This document shows positions 27,001-35,734 of a DNA stretch of 64,000 nucleotides, piece after piece. The number at the start of each line of letters is the position of its first letter. Position 1 is the stretch's first letter. A model generated the notes under the pieces. It was not told the DNA's origin. It saw nothing but the letters and a program-made list of their open reading frames with translations, and did no database searches. Origin of the DNA: Xanthomonas codiaei (lineage in GTDB: Bacteria > Pseudomonadota > Gammaproteobacteria > Xanthomonadales > Xanthomonadaceae); contig NZ_MDEC01000003.1 of NCBI RefSeq assembly GCF_002939785.1, positions 1-64,000 of the forward strand, written 5' to 3'. The translations under genes were made by a program, and so were the position numbers.

Positions 27001-27206
27001 GGGGACTCCACGTTGGCGGGCTTGAGAGGCGAGCTATTTCATCGAGCCTGGGAGTGCCGCCGTTAATTGCGCGTGTCTGCATGCGAACGAATACTCACGC
27101 GCGTGCACTTTGCAGCGGTGCAAAGCGTGCGCTACTGCACGTTGAAGGCATCACATGCCAGCGTGGCGCCGTCGCAACAGCTCCGAACATGATGCGGTCA
27201 ACTGGC

Positions 27207-28061
27207 TTACAACAGGTCCAGCGCCTGTTTGCGGGTAGGAGGAGGAAATGCGCGATCCAGCTCTTCGAGATCCTGCGCCTGCAGATGCAGGCTGCAAGCC
27301 GCTGCATTTGCACGCACATGCTCGGGCGTGCCGGATTCCGGGATGGCAATCACCTTGCCGCTGCGGATTGCCCAGGCCAGTGCGATGGCGGTCGCGGCCA
27401 CACCGCGCCGCTTGCCGATGGCGTGCAGCACCGGATGATCCAACAAGGCACGGCTTCCCAGTGGCGAATACGCCATCACGGTCACCGCCTGCTCCGCGCA
27501 CCACGGCAACAGGTCGAATTCGATCCCACGACTGCCGGCGTGATACAGCACCTGGTTGACCAGGCAACGCGCTCCGCCATCGACGGCCCATAGCTCCTCC
27601 ATGTCGTCGACGTCGAAATTCGACACGCCCCAGTCGCGGATCTTGCCAGCGTCGCGCAGCGCTTCGAAGGCGTCCACCACCTCGGCCAAATCGCTGCCAC
27701 CCCGCCAGTGCAACAGGTAGAGATCCAGGCTGCGCACGCCCAGCCGTTGCAGGCTGGCCTCGCAGGCCCGCGCGATACCGCGTGCGCTGGCGTTGCTCGG
27801 CAGCACCTTGGACACCAGGTACGGCGGCTGCGCGGTATCGATGGCCTGGCCGATCAATTGCTCGGAGCGGCCATTTCCATACATCTCGGCGGTATCGATC
27901 AGGCGCATGCCCAGCTGCTGGCCGGCCTGCAAGGCTTCGATCTCCTGCTGCGGCGGATGCCGGCCCTGGCCCAGATTCCAGGAACCCAGGCCCAGTGCCG
28001 GAGCCTGCCGCCCGTTGCGTAGTTGCACGGTGGGGCAGGGGGATGACGTGGCTGTGGTCAT
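27207..28061 (-). CDS. Aldo/keto reductase
   Basis: 284 residues, a single (beta/alpha)8 AKR domain. The catalytic tetrad is Asp56, Tyr61 (DTAEMYGNG), Lys85 (LVSKVLPS) and His118 (LYLLHWRGG). SPLGSRALLDHP and the carboxyl-terminal AIPESGTPEHVRAN form the NADPH site. It should reduce carbonyl compounds with NADPH in the cytoplasm. The ATG at 28061 has AGGAGC eight bases upstream, which rules out the longer open frame. It lies between catalase and a carboxylesterase on the same strand, with gaps of more than 130 bases on both sides, so it is probably transcribed alone. Confidence 0.9.
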   Translation of the reverse strand: MTTATSSPCPTVQLRNGRQAPALGLGSWNLGQGRHPPQQEIEALQAGQQLGMRLIDTAEMYGNGRSEQLIGQAIDTAQPPYLVSKVLPSNASARGIARACEASLQRLGVRSLDLYLLHWRGGSDLAEVVDAFEALRDAGKIRDWGVSNFDVDDMEELWAVDGGARCLVNQVLYHAGSRGIEFDLLPWCAEQAVTVMAYSPLGSRALLDHPVLHAIGKRRGVAATAIALAWAIRSGKVIAIPESGTPEHVRANAAACSLHLQAQDLEELDRAFPPPTRKQALDLL

Positions 28062-28197
28062 GGGATGCTCCTGTAACGGTGAATGCGATGCACGAATGAC
28101 AGCCCGGATGAGACACAGACCAAACCGTGCGAACTCCCTGGCGGCACGGACAGGGTTGCCCATGGCGTGTTACGTGCGGCTGATCCTGATGCGAAGA

Positions 28198-29823
28198 TCA
28201 CGGCAGTGCCGGTGAGGGCGCGTCCGCGTGCGCATCCCAGAATGCACAGCGGTGACGCTGCACGAAATCCGCAGCCGGCCCGATTCCTTGCGGCGACAGC
28301 ACCAACGGGGTCTCGCCATCGAAGCGCGGCCACGGCGGACGAGCATCGCCATTCGGGTCGCCGGTACGCGCGAACGCACCCCAATAATCCTGCAGGGTCG
28401 TGGAAAACGCCTGCTGCGCGGCGGTGAACCGCGGTGTGCCGCTCAGCACCCACGGGCGCTGGAACAGGTACACCAGCTCGGAGGCGTGATACGCGCCCAG
28501 CGGCGGCGAGAACGGCAGGCGGAGCAGGCCGTAGGGCGCATGCGCATCATCGAATTCATATGCATACACCGGCGCCTGCGCGCGCAATGCCTGTCCCAGC
28601 CGGCGGCTGGGGCAGGCGAAGCCGCCATCGGTGACGATGTCGGCGTATGCATTCCAGCGCGACTGCGCGGCGATGTCCGCGTATTGCGCCATCACATGGC
28701 TGGAGTCGGGGTGCATGCGTTCCACGCGGGAGGCATAGCCGCTGCGCAGATTGAGCCCGCCGATGTAAGACAGCAGCTGCGCGAACAGCCGCCCTTCGTC
28801 GCGATTGGTGCCGAGCATGACGGGCACCTGCATCTGTTGCGCGCTGGCGATGGCGGCAGCAGGCGGCACAGGCAGCACATCGCCGCCGCTCATCGGTGCC
28901 CAGGCATCGCGGCCGGTCAGGCCACGCCGTTGCGGCCTGGCATCGGCGATTGCATCGGCCGGTAGCGCGCGCAGGCACGCCGCCGCATCCGCACCGCCGG
29001 CGCACCCCAGCGTTTGCGCCATGCGCGTGCCGCCGTCTTCGGCTGCGTTGCGCGCGATGCTGGAATCGGCAGCCAGGCAGCTGCCGCTTTGCAGGATGGC
29101 ACGCTGGAACAGGTCCCTCGCTCCTGGCGACACCAACTGGTAACAGATGCTCCACGCACCGGCCGATTCGCCGAATACGGTGACGTTGTGCGGATCGCCG
29201 CCAAAGGCACCGATATTGCGCTGCACCCAGCGCAATGCCGCCTGCTGATCGAGCAGGGCATAGGCGCCTTCGCCTTCGCCACGCAGCGCCGGGTGCGCAA
29301 GGAACCCGAACACGCCCAGCCGGTAGTTGGGCGCCACCACGATCACATCCTGGCGCGCCGCCAATGCGCTCAGGTCGTAATCGACATTGCTACCCAACTG
29401 CAGGGCGCCGCCGTAGATCCACACCATCACTGCGCGCGGATGCGCGGGCGCCGGGCCGGGTGGGGCATAGAGGTTGAGCGTGAGGCAGTCTTCGGAGACA
29501 TGCTTCTGGCCGAAACGATAGCGCGGCAGGCAGGCCGGACCGGCCTGCGTGGCATCGCGCACCTGCGTCCACGCCGCCACCGGCTGCGGCGCGCGGAAGC
29601 GCAGCGCGCCCACCGGCGGCGCCGCAAACGGCACGCCCAAAAACGCCCGGCCCAGTGCACTGGCAACACCGCGCACCGGTCCGGCCTGTGTCTGTACCAC
29701 CTCGGTACGCGCATCGGGTGCATGGACCAGTGCCGGCACTTCGCCAGGACGACGTGGTGCGCAGCCGGAGATGCTGCAAGCCATCAGCAGCAGGCAGCTC
29801 AGCGTGCACAGGCGTCTGGTCAT
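28198..29823 (-). CDS. Type B carboxylesterase lipoprotein
   Basis: 541 residues. The amino end MTRRLCTLSCLLLMACSISG followed by Cys is a lipoprotein signal, so the enzyme is probably anchored in the outer membrane facing the periplasm. The body is a type B carboxylesterase/cholinesterase-like fold: oxyanion segment VWIYGGALQLGS, EDCLTLNLYAP signature, nucleophile in VFGESAGAWS and a His in GAYHASELVYLF. It hydrolyses ester bonds; the natural substrate is unknown. An alternative ATG at 29850 would add nine residues before the signal and is less likely. Confidence 0.85.
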   Translation of the reverse strand: MTRRLCTLSCLLLMACSISGCAPRRPGEVPALVHAPDARTEVVQTQAGPVRGVASALGRAFLGVPFAAPPVGALRFRAPQPVAAWTQVRDATQAGPACLPRYRFGQKHVSEDCLTLNLYAPPGPAPAHPRAVMVWIYGGALQLGSNVDYDLSALAARQDVIVVAPNYRLGVFGFLAHPALRGEGEGAYALLDQQAALRWVQRNIGAFGGDPHNVTVFGESAGAWSICYQLVSPGARDLFQRAILQSGSCLAADSSIARNAAEDGGTRMAQTLGCAGGADAAACLRALPADAIADARPQRRGLTGRDAWAPMSGGDVLPVPPAAAIASAQQMQVPVMLGTNRDEGRLFAQLLSYIGGLNLRSGYASRVERMHPDSSHVMAQYADIAAQSRWNAYADIVTDGGFACPSRRLGQALRAQAPVYAYEFDDAHAPYGLLRLPFSPPLGAYHASELVYLFQRPWVLSGTPRFTAAQQAFSTTLQDYWGAFARTGDPNGDARPPWPRFDGETPLVLSPQGIGPAADFVQRHRCAFWDAHADAPSPALP

Positions 29824-30030
29824 ATCGAGCTTGATCACTGCGCGGCTCATCCTGTGTCGATGCCTGCCAGCATCGCAAGTGCATGCTGAGGAGGAGTCAA
29901 CGAGCGATGGCGCGGCGATGCATGTGAGCGCGATTCAATGCGTGGACGCGGGCCTGCGCTGCTTGCGCTGCCGCCGATAGCCTGTGCTATACGTCCGGCC
30001 TGGATGGCAGCGCGTGCAGGGACGGTCGGC

Positions 30031-30264
30031 ATGACACGATTGAAGCAAATCCTCTTGTGGTCAGGGATCTGCGGGGTTTGCGCCCTGTTCGCTTTTCACC
30101 TGGCTTATTGGTGGGCCTTGAGCGGCCAGTTCGACTGTAGCGAAGGCGGCTGCGGACTGCTGGCCGAGCTGGTGCTTTGGCCTATTCTGGCCATCGTCCT
30201 GGTAGGTGTGGCGGTGATGCTCGCGTGGGGCGTACGACGCCGGCGCGGATGTCGCCAGCGCTAG
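30031..30264 (+). CDS. Small two-helix membrane protein of unknown function
   Basis: 77 residues. Two membrane segments (about 8-31 and 43-66) flank a short loop with two cysteines (FDCSEGGCGLL), and the carboxyl end is basic (RRRRGCRQR), which suggests both ends are cytoplasmic. I know no family for it. The start at 30031 is chosen because the upstream part of the frame is Arg/Ala-rich without membrane character. It is convergent with gcvP and separated from it by a strong hairpin. Confidence 0.55.
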   Translation: MTRLKQILLWSGICGVCALFAFHLAYWWALSGQFDCSEGGCGLLAELVLWPILAIVLVGVAVMLAWGVRRRRGCRQR

Positions 30265-30325
30265 CGCCATATGCGGCCTGACGATGGCCGCCATCACCGG
30301 CAACATGCTTGCTCCATGCTCGCCG

Positions 30326-30360
30326 TCACACCCGGCCGCAACGGACACGGCCGGGTGTGA
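30326..30360. terminator. Bidirectional hairpin terminator between convergent genes
   Basis: Perfect 13-bp inverted repeat TCACACCCGGCCG / CGGCCGGGTGTGA with a 9-nt loop, placed between the stop codons of the small membrane protein (plus) and gcvP (minus). Without T-runs it may need Rho, but the position fits a shared terminator. Confidence 0.6.
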
Positions 30361-30384
30361 CGACAGGACTGCAATGGCGCGGAG

Positions 30385-33312
30385 TTACGCCACCACATCG
30401 TCCTTGTACGCATCCACCGGGATGCACGCGCACATCACGTTCTTGTCGCCGTAGACATTGTCCACGCGTGCCACCGGCGGCCAGTACTTCTGCTGCTTGA
30501 GGCTGGGCAGCGGGAAGGCGGCCAGTTCGCGCGGGTAGGCGTGGCTCCACTCGCTGGCCGACACCTGGGTGGCAGTGTGCGGGGCGTGCTTGAGCGGATT
30601 GTCCTCGCGGTCCAGGCGGCCGTCTTCGATGGCGCGGATCTCTTCGCGGATCTGGATCATCGCGTCGATGAAGCGGTCCAGCTCGTGCAGCGATTCGCTT
30701 TCGGTGGGCTCCACCATCAAGGTGCCGGCCACCGGGAAGCTCAAGGTCGGCGCGTGGAAGCCGAAGTCGATCAGCCGCTTGGCGATATCCTCGGCGCCGA
30801 CGCCGCTGGTCTTTTCCAGCGGGCGCACGTCGAGGATGCACTCGTGCGCGACCAGGCCATTGCGGCCCGTGTACAGCGTCTTGTAGTGCGGTGCCAGGCG
30901 CTTGGCGATGTAGTTGGCGTTGAGCAATGCCACTTGCGTGGCCTTGCGCAGACCGGCGCTGCCCATCATGGTCACGTACATCCAGCTGATCGGCAGGATC
31001 GAGGCCGAGCCGTAACTGGCAGCGCTGACCATGCCGACGTCGCCTTCGCCGCCGTTGAATCCGCTGCCATGGATGGCAGCTGTTTGATTCTCGCCGGCAC
31101 GGACGCCGGCAATAGGAAGCGTCTTCGGGAGATACGGGGCCAGGTGCGATTTGACCGCACACGGGCCCACGCCCGGGCCGCCGCCGCCATGCGGAATGCA
31201 GAAGGTCTTGTGCAGGTTGAGGTGCGAGACGTCCGAGCCCCACTTGCCGGGCTTGGCCACACCGACCAGCGCGTTCATGTTGGCGCCATCGGTATAGACC
31301 TGGCCGCCATGCGCATGCACCGCTTCGCAGATCGCCACCACGTCTTCTTCGAACACGCCGTGGGTGGACGGGTAGGTGATCATCAGTGCGGCCAGGCGAT
31401 CGGAATACTTTTCCGCCTTGGCGCGGATGTCATCCACGTCCACGTTGCCGTTGGCATCGCACTTGGTCACCACCACGGTCATGCCGCACATCTGCGCCGA
31501 GGCCGGGTTGGTGCCGTGCGCCGATTCGGGGATCAGGCAGATATCGCGATGCGCTTGCCCGCGGGCACGGTGATAGGCGCGGATCGCCAGCAGGCCGGCG
31601 TATTCGCCCTGCGCACCGGAATTGGGCTGCAGGCTCACCGCGTCATAGCCGGTGCACTCGACCAGCATCGCTTCCAGTTCGTCGATCAGCTGTGCATAGC
31701 CGGCCGACTGCTCGGCCGGGGCCAGCGGATGGATCGCGCCGAATTCGGGCCAGGTCACCGGGATCATTTCGGCGGTGGCGTTGAGCTTCATGGTGCAGCT
31801 GCCCAGCGGGATCATGGTGCGATCCATCGCCAGGTCCTTGTCGGCCAGCGAGCGCATGTAGCGCAGCAATTCGTGTTCGCTGTGGTGGGTGTTGAACACA
31901 GCGTGTGTCAGGAACGCGCTGGTGCGCAGCAGGCCCTGCGGCAACGCATCGGCGGTGGTGGCATCGAGTGCGTCCACTTCTGCAGTGGCGCCGAACAACG
32001 CGGCCAGCGCGACCACGTCGGCACGCGTGGTGGTTTCGTCCAGGCTGATGCCCACTGCCTCGCTGTCGATGGCGCGCAGGTTGATGCCGGCCGCACGCGC
32101 ACGGGCATGGATGGCCTCGGCATCGATCGCCTTGACGTGCAGGGTGTCGAAGAACTGCTCGCCCACGTCGACGCCGGCGCTGCGCAGGGCGGCAGCCAGG
32201 ATCGCGGCCAGGCGATGGGTGCGGCGCGCGATGCGGGTCAGGCCCTCGGGGCCGTGGTAGACCGCGTACATCGAGGCCATCACCGCCAGCAGCACCTGCG
32301 CGGTGCAGATGTTGGAGGTGGCCTTTTCGCGGCGGATATGCTGTTCGCGCGTCTGCAAGGTGAGGCGATACGCCGGGTTGCCGGCGGCATCGATCGACAC
32401 CCCGATCAGCCGGCCCGGCATCGAGCGCTTGTAGGCATCGCGGCAGGCCATGAAGGCCGCATGCGGGCCGCCGAAACCAAACGGCACGCCAAAGCGCTGC
32501 GAATTGCCGACCACGATGTCCGCGCCCCATTCGCCCGGTGCGGCGATCAGGGTCAGTGCCAGCAGATCGGTGGCCACGGCCACCAGGCCGCCTTGCGCGT
32601 GCACGGCCTCGGCCAGCGCGGCGTGGTCGCCGATGTGACCGAAGCTGTCCGGATACTGCAGCAGCACGCCGAAGCACTCGGCCTGCAGCGCTTCTTCCGG
32701 CGTGCCGACGCGCAGCACGATGCCCAGCGGCTCGGCGCGGGTGCGCAGCAGTTCAAGCGTCTGCGGGTGCACGCCGTCGTGCACGAAGAAGGTGTCGGAT
32801 CTGGACTTGGCCGAGCGCTTGGCCAGCGTCATCGCCTCGGCCGCGGCGGTGGCTTCGTCCAGCAGCGAGGCGTTGGCGATCTGCATGCCGGTCAGATCCG
32901 CGCACAGGGTCTGGAAGTTGATCAGCGCTTCCATGCGGCCTTGCGAGATTTCCGCCTGGTACGGCGTGTAGGCGGTGTACCAGGCCGGGTTTTCCAGGAT
33001 GTTGCGCAGGATCACCTTCGGCGTGTGGGTGCCGTAATAGCCCTGGCCGATGAAGCTGCGTTGCACCTGGTTCTTGCGGGCGATGGCGCGGATCTTGGCC
33101 AGCGCCTCTTCTTCGGCGATCGCCTCGGGCAGCGCAAGTGCGGCCGGCGACTTGATGTTGCCCGGCACGATGGCATCGGTCATTGCATCCAGCGAGGCGT
33201 GGCCGACCACCTCCAGCATCTGCGCGATTTCTGCGTCGTTGGGGCCGATGTGGCGTTCGACGAACGCGCTGTGGTGTTCGAGGTCGCGCAGGGAAAACGG
33301 AGTGTGGGACAT
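30385..33312 (-). CDS. gcvP: Glycine dehydrogenase (decarboxylating), P protein of the glycine cleavage system
   Basis: 975 residues, the normal length of the fused P protein. It decarboxylates glycine with pyridoxal phosphate and passes the aminomethyl group to GcvH. The PLP lysine is in [16 protein letters not shown]; the amino half has the inactive-domain counterpart and the [12 protein letters not shown] signature. GcvT and GcvH are not in the window, so the system is split on the chromosome. The ATG at 33312 starts [12 protein letters not shown]. The leader carries a tandem glycine riboswitch about 110 bases upstream, so expression should rise when glycine is abundant. Confidence 0.96.
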   Translation of the reverse strand: MSHTPFSLRDLEHHSAFVERHIGPNDAEIAQMLEVVGHASLDAMTDAIVPGNIKSPAALALPEAIAEEEALAKIRAIARKNQVQRSFIGQGYYGTHTPKVILRNILENPAWYTAYTPYQAEISQGRMEALINFQTLCADLTGMQIANASLLDEATAAAEAMTLAKRSAKSRSDTFFVHDGVHPQTLELLRTRAEPLGIVLRVGTPEEALQAECFGVLLQYPDSFGHIGDHAALAEAVHAQGGLVAVATDLLALTLIAAPGEWGADIVVGNSQRFGVPFGFGGPHAAFMACRDAYKRSMPGRLIGVSIDAAGNPAYRLTLQTREQHIRREKATSNICTAQVLLAVMASMYAVYHGPEGLTRIARRTHRLAAILAAALRSAGVDVGEQFFDTLHVKAIDAEAIHARARAAGINLRAIDSEAVGISLDETTTRADVVALAALFGATAEVDALDATTADALPQGLLRTSAFLTHAVFNTHHSEHELLRYMRSLADKDLAMDRTMIPLGSCTMKLNATAEMIPVTWPEFGAIHPLAPAEQSAGYAQLIDELEAMLVECTGYDAVSLQPNSGAQGEYAGLLAIRAYHRARGQAHRDICLIPESAHGTNPASAQMCGMTVVVTKCDANGNVDVDDIRAKAEKYSDRLAALMITYPSTHGVFEEDVVAICEAVHAHGGQVYTDGANMNALVGVAKPGKWGSDVSHLNLHKTFCIPHGGGGPGVGPCAVKSHLAPYLPKTLPIAGVRAGENQTAAIHGSGFNGGEGDVGMVSAASYGSASILPISWMYVTMMGSAGLRKATQVALLNANYIAKRLAPHYKTLYTGRNGLVAHECILDVRPLEKTSGVGAEDIAKRLIDFGFHAPTLSFPVAGTLMVEPTESESLHELDRFIDAMIQIREEIRAIEDGRLDREDNPLKHAPHTATQVSASEWSHAYPRELAAFPLPSLKQQKYWPPVARVDNVYGDKNVMCACIPVDAYKDDVVA

Positions 33313-33420
33313 GGCGGGCATCCGGGGCAGAGGGCATGCGAAAGGTCGGAAGCACCGCGACCGGCATGACGCGCATGGGCGCGCCATCACCTGCCGCAGT
33401 GGCGGTCTTCCTCGCGCCCC

Positions 33421-33594
33421 TCTGTCCTTTTGCCTGAGAGTTTAGGAATGCGGCCTGGCGTAGTGCCTGCCTGCGTTCCGTGCCCCTTCGGCGCCGGCAT
33501 CGGCCGGTCTCTCCAGAGTTGTGTTGAAGATGGTATCGGGCCTGAGCGATTACGGGCTGTTGCGCCTTCGGCAGCGGCAGTGCCGCTTCTCCCA
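33421..33594 (-). ncRNA. Tandem glycine riboswitch in the gcvP leader
   Basis: On the minus strand two consecutive glycine aptamers can be read. The first (33530-33594) contains GGGAGAAGCGG, GCCGAAGGCGCAA and CGCTCAGG. The second (33421-33517) contains TGGAGAGACC, GCCGAAGGGGCA and AAACTCTCAGGCAAAAGGAC. The short linker and order match the cooperative two-aptamer form that activates gcv genes. About 108 bases of expression platform separate it from the gcvP start. Confidence 0.93.
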
Positions 33595-33790
33595 CCGTGT
33601 TGCCGGCCGATTATAGCGTGGCTGCGCGCCGTGGGGCGGGCCGGCAGGGGCGCCCCGGTGGGTACGCACTCGCGTTTGCTTAACCTTGGCAACGCAAGCG
33701 CCTATCATCGGCGTCCTTGTGCTCATCCCGGCACTGCGACAGGCAGGTGCCGGCGTGCGTCCCCCGATGCACCACGTTTCGGATCCCTGC

Positions 33791-35044
33791 ATGACCCCCA
33801 CCACGCCTTCCACCCGACGCATGGCGCTGCTGCTGGCCGGGCTGGCGATGTTCGGCCCGTTTTCCATCGACACCATCTTCCCGGCGTTCTCGCGGCTCAG
33901 CCGCAGCCTGGCGGTGGACCAGGTGGCGATCCAGCAAACGATCAGCGTCTACCTGCTGGCCTACGGGGCGATGAGCATCGCGCACGGGCCGCTGTCCGAC
34001 GCCTGGGGCCGCAAGCGGGTGATCCTGGGCGGGCTGGTGCTGTTCATCGCCGGCTCGATCGGCTGCGCGCTGTCGCAGGACCTGCCCACGCTGCTGGCGT
34101 TCCGCGCGCTGCAGGGCCTGTCGGCGGGCGTGGGCATGATCGTCGGCCGCGCGGTGATCCGCGACCTGTTCCATGGCCCGGATGCGCAGCGGCTGATGAG
34201 CCAGGTGTCGATGATCTTCGGCATCGCGCCGGCCATCGCGCCCATCATCGGCGGCTGGATCCTGCTCAGCGGCGCCGGCTGGCCGCTGATCTTCTGGTTC
34301 CTGGTGGCATTCGGGCTGGTGCTGCTGGTGGCCACCCTGGTCTGGCTGCCGGAAACCCACCCGGTGCAGGCGCGTACCCCGCTGCAGTTCAAGCGCCTGC
34401 TGCAGGACTACGTGCGGATCGGCTTCAACCCGCGTTTCCAGCGGCTGGCCGCGGCCGGCGCGTTCAATTTCGCCGGCATCTTCCTGTACATCGCCTCGGC
34501 CCCGGTGCTGATCATGCAGCACCTGGGTCTGGGCGAGGGCGACTTCGCCTGGCTGTTCATCCCCACCATCGGCGGCATGACGCTGGGCTCGTTCCTGTCC
34601 GGGCGCATGGCCGGGCGCATGCAGCCGGTGCGGCAGATCCGCATCGGCTTCATCTGTTGCGGCGTGGCCGCGCTGGCCAACCTTGGCTACACCATGACCG
34701 TGGCGCAGATCGCCCTGCCATGGGCGGTGCTGCCGATCTTCCTGGCCGGCGTGGGCATGGCGTTGATCTTCCCGATCCTGGCGCTGGCAGTGCTGGACAT
34801 GTACCCGCACCAGCGCGGCCTGGCGTCCTCGCTGCAGGCCTTCACCCAGCTGATGACCAATACGCTGGTGGCCGGGGTGCTGTCGCCGCTGCTGAGTGAA
34901 CACCCGCGGCATCTGGCGATCGGCATGACCGGTTTTTTCCTGCTGGGCTGGCTATTCTGGCGCTGGGAGCGCCGCAGCGGCCGCCGCCTGCGTCACCGCC
35001 AGGCGACCGAGGCGGTCCCACTGGAACCGGCCGACCACCTTTGA
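33791..35044 (+). CDS. Bcr/CflA-type MFS drug efflux transporter
   Basis: 417 residues with about twelve membrane segments. The MFS motif DAWGRKRVIL lies in the loop after helix 2, and the 12-TM drug/H+ antiporter sequence GLSAGVGMIVGRAVIRDLF is typical of the Bcr/CflA group (bicyclomycin, chloramphenicol and similar exporters). The ATG at 33791 begins the first cytoplasmic arm. A 16-base gap leads to the next gene on the same strand, so the two are probably cotranscribed. Real substrates are unknown. Confidence 0.88.
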   Translation: MTPTTPSTRRMALLLAGLAMFGPFSIDTIFPAFSRLSRSLAVDQVAIQQTISVYLLAYGAMSIAHGPLSDAWGRKRVILGGLVLFIAGSIGCALSQDLPTLLAFRALQGLSAGVGMIVGRAVIRDLFHGPDAQRLMSQVSMIFGIAPAIAPIIGGWILLSGAGWPLIFWFLVAFGLVLLVATLVWLPETHPVQARTPLQFKRLLQDYVRIGFNPRFQRLAAAGAFNFAGIFLYIASAPVLIMQHLGLGEGDFAWLFIPTIGGMTLGSFLSGRMAGRMQPVRQIRIGFICCGVAALANLGYTMTVAQIALPWAVLPIFLAGVGMALIFPILALAVLDMYPHQRGLASSLQAFTQLMTNTLVAGVLSPLLSEHPRHLAIGMTGFFLLGWLFWRWERRSGRRLRHRQATEAVPLEPADHL

Positions 35045-35060
35045 CCCGACAGGAGCCTGC

Positions 35061-35465
35061 ATGTCCACCGATTCCAAGTTGCGTCGCGATGCCCGCAAAC
35101 GCGCCGCCGAGCGCCAGCGCAACCAGGCCGCCGCCAATCCCGCGCCGGTCTCTCCGATCGAGCCGCACGCCGAACTGCGCGACCAGCAGCGCACCCTGCT
35201 GGCCGGCATCGTTCGCCGCGACGGCGAATGGGTGTTGGGCATGGACGGGCGCATCGCCGGCGAGAGCACCAGCGCCGCGCAGGTGCTGGCCTTGATCATG
35301 CGCGCGGCCGAACTGCACGAACGCCAGGGCACGCCGGTGCGGCTGACCTATTCGGACGAGCTCAAGGACGCCGCGCATGCCGAAGCCCAGGCCGACGGCA
35401 TGGAGTTCGAGCAGTTCAAGACCCGCTTAAGCGAGCGCTTGCAGGGGGGCGCCAAGCTCAATTGA
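35061..35465 (+). CDS. Small conserved protein of unknown function
   Basis: 134 residues, soluble, no signal. The amino end is basic (LRRDARKRAAERQRNQ). The rest reads as an alpha/beta domain with EWVLGMDGRIAGESTSAAQV and a long charged helix toward the end. A strong AGGAG ribosome-binding site lies just before the ATG. It follows the MFS gene by 16 bases, so it is likely in the same transcript. I do not recognise the family; nothing ties it to export apart from the location. Confidence 0.65.
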   Translation: MSTDSKLRRDARKRAAERQRNQAAANPAPVSPIEPHAELRDQQRTLLAGIVRRDGEWVLGMDGRIAGESTSAAQVLALIMRAAELHERQGTPVRLTYSDELKDAAHAEAQADGMEFEQFKTRLSERLQGGAKLN

Positions 35466-35734
35466 GCCACTCTCGCCGCCTGCCGTCGCGGGCGCGTCGA
35501 GTGCGCGGCGGTTGGGGCCGATCACCGGCTTGCTGCACCTGCTGCCAGGGCCAGCGGCAGGGGATCCTCAGGTCTGGCGCCCGGGTCCTGCCTTGCGGGT
35601 GTGTCGCGCGACATCATCGGCCAGCCAGCCGCCGATCGCTGCCGCCAGTGCACGCGGCCAACCCAGTGGTTGGCCGCACCTGCGATCGAACTCTTCCGAT
35701 CCGGGACGTCAGTGCGACGACCTGGCGCGCTGTC

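Noticed and set aside
30541..33369. 942-codon open frame antisense to gcvP
   Set aside because: Long antisense frames are common in GC-rich DNA; the sequence is His/Gln/Arg/Ala-rich and mirrors the gcvP codons.
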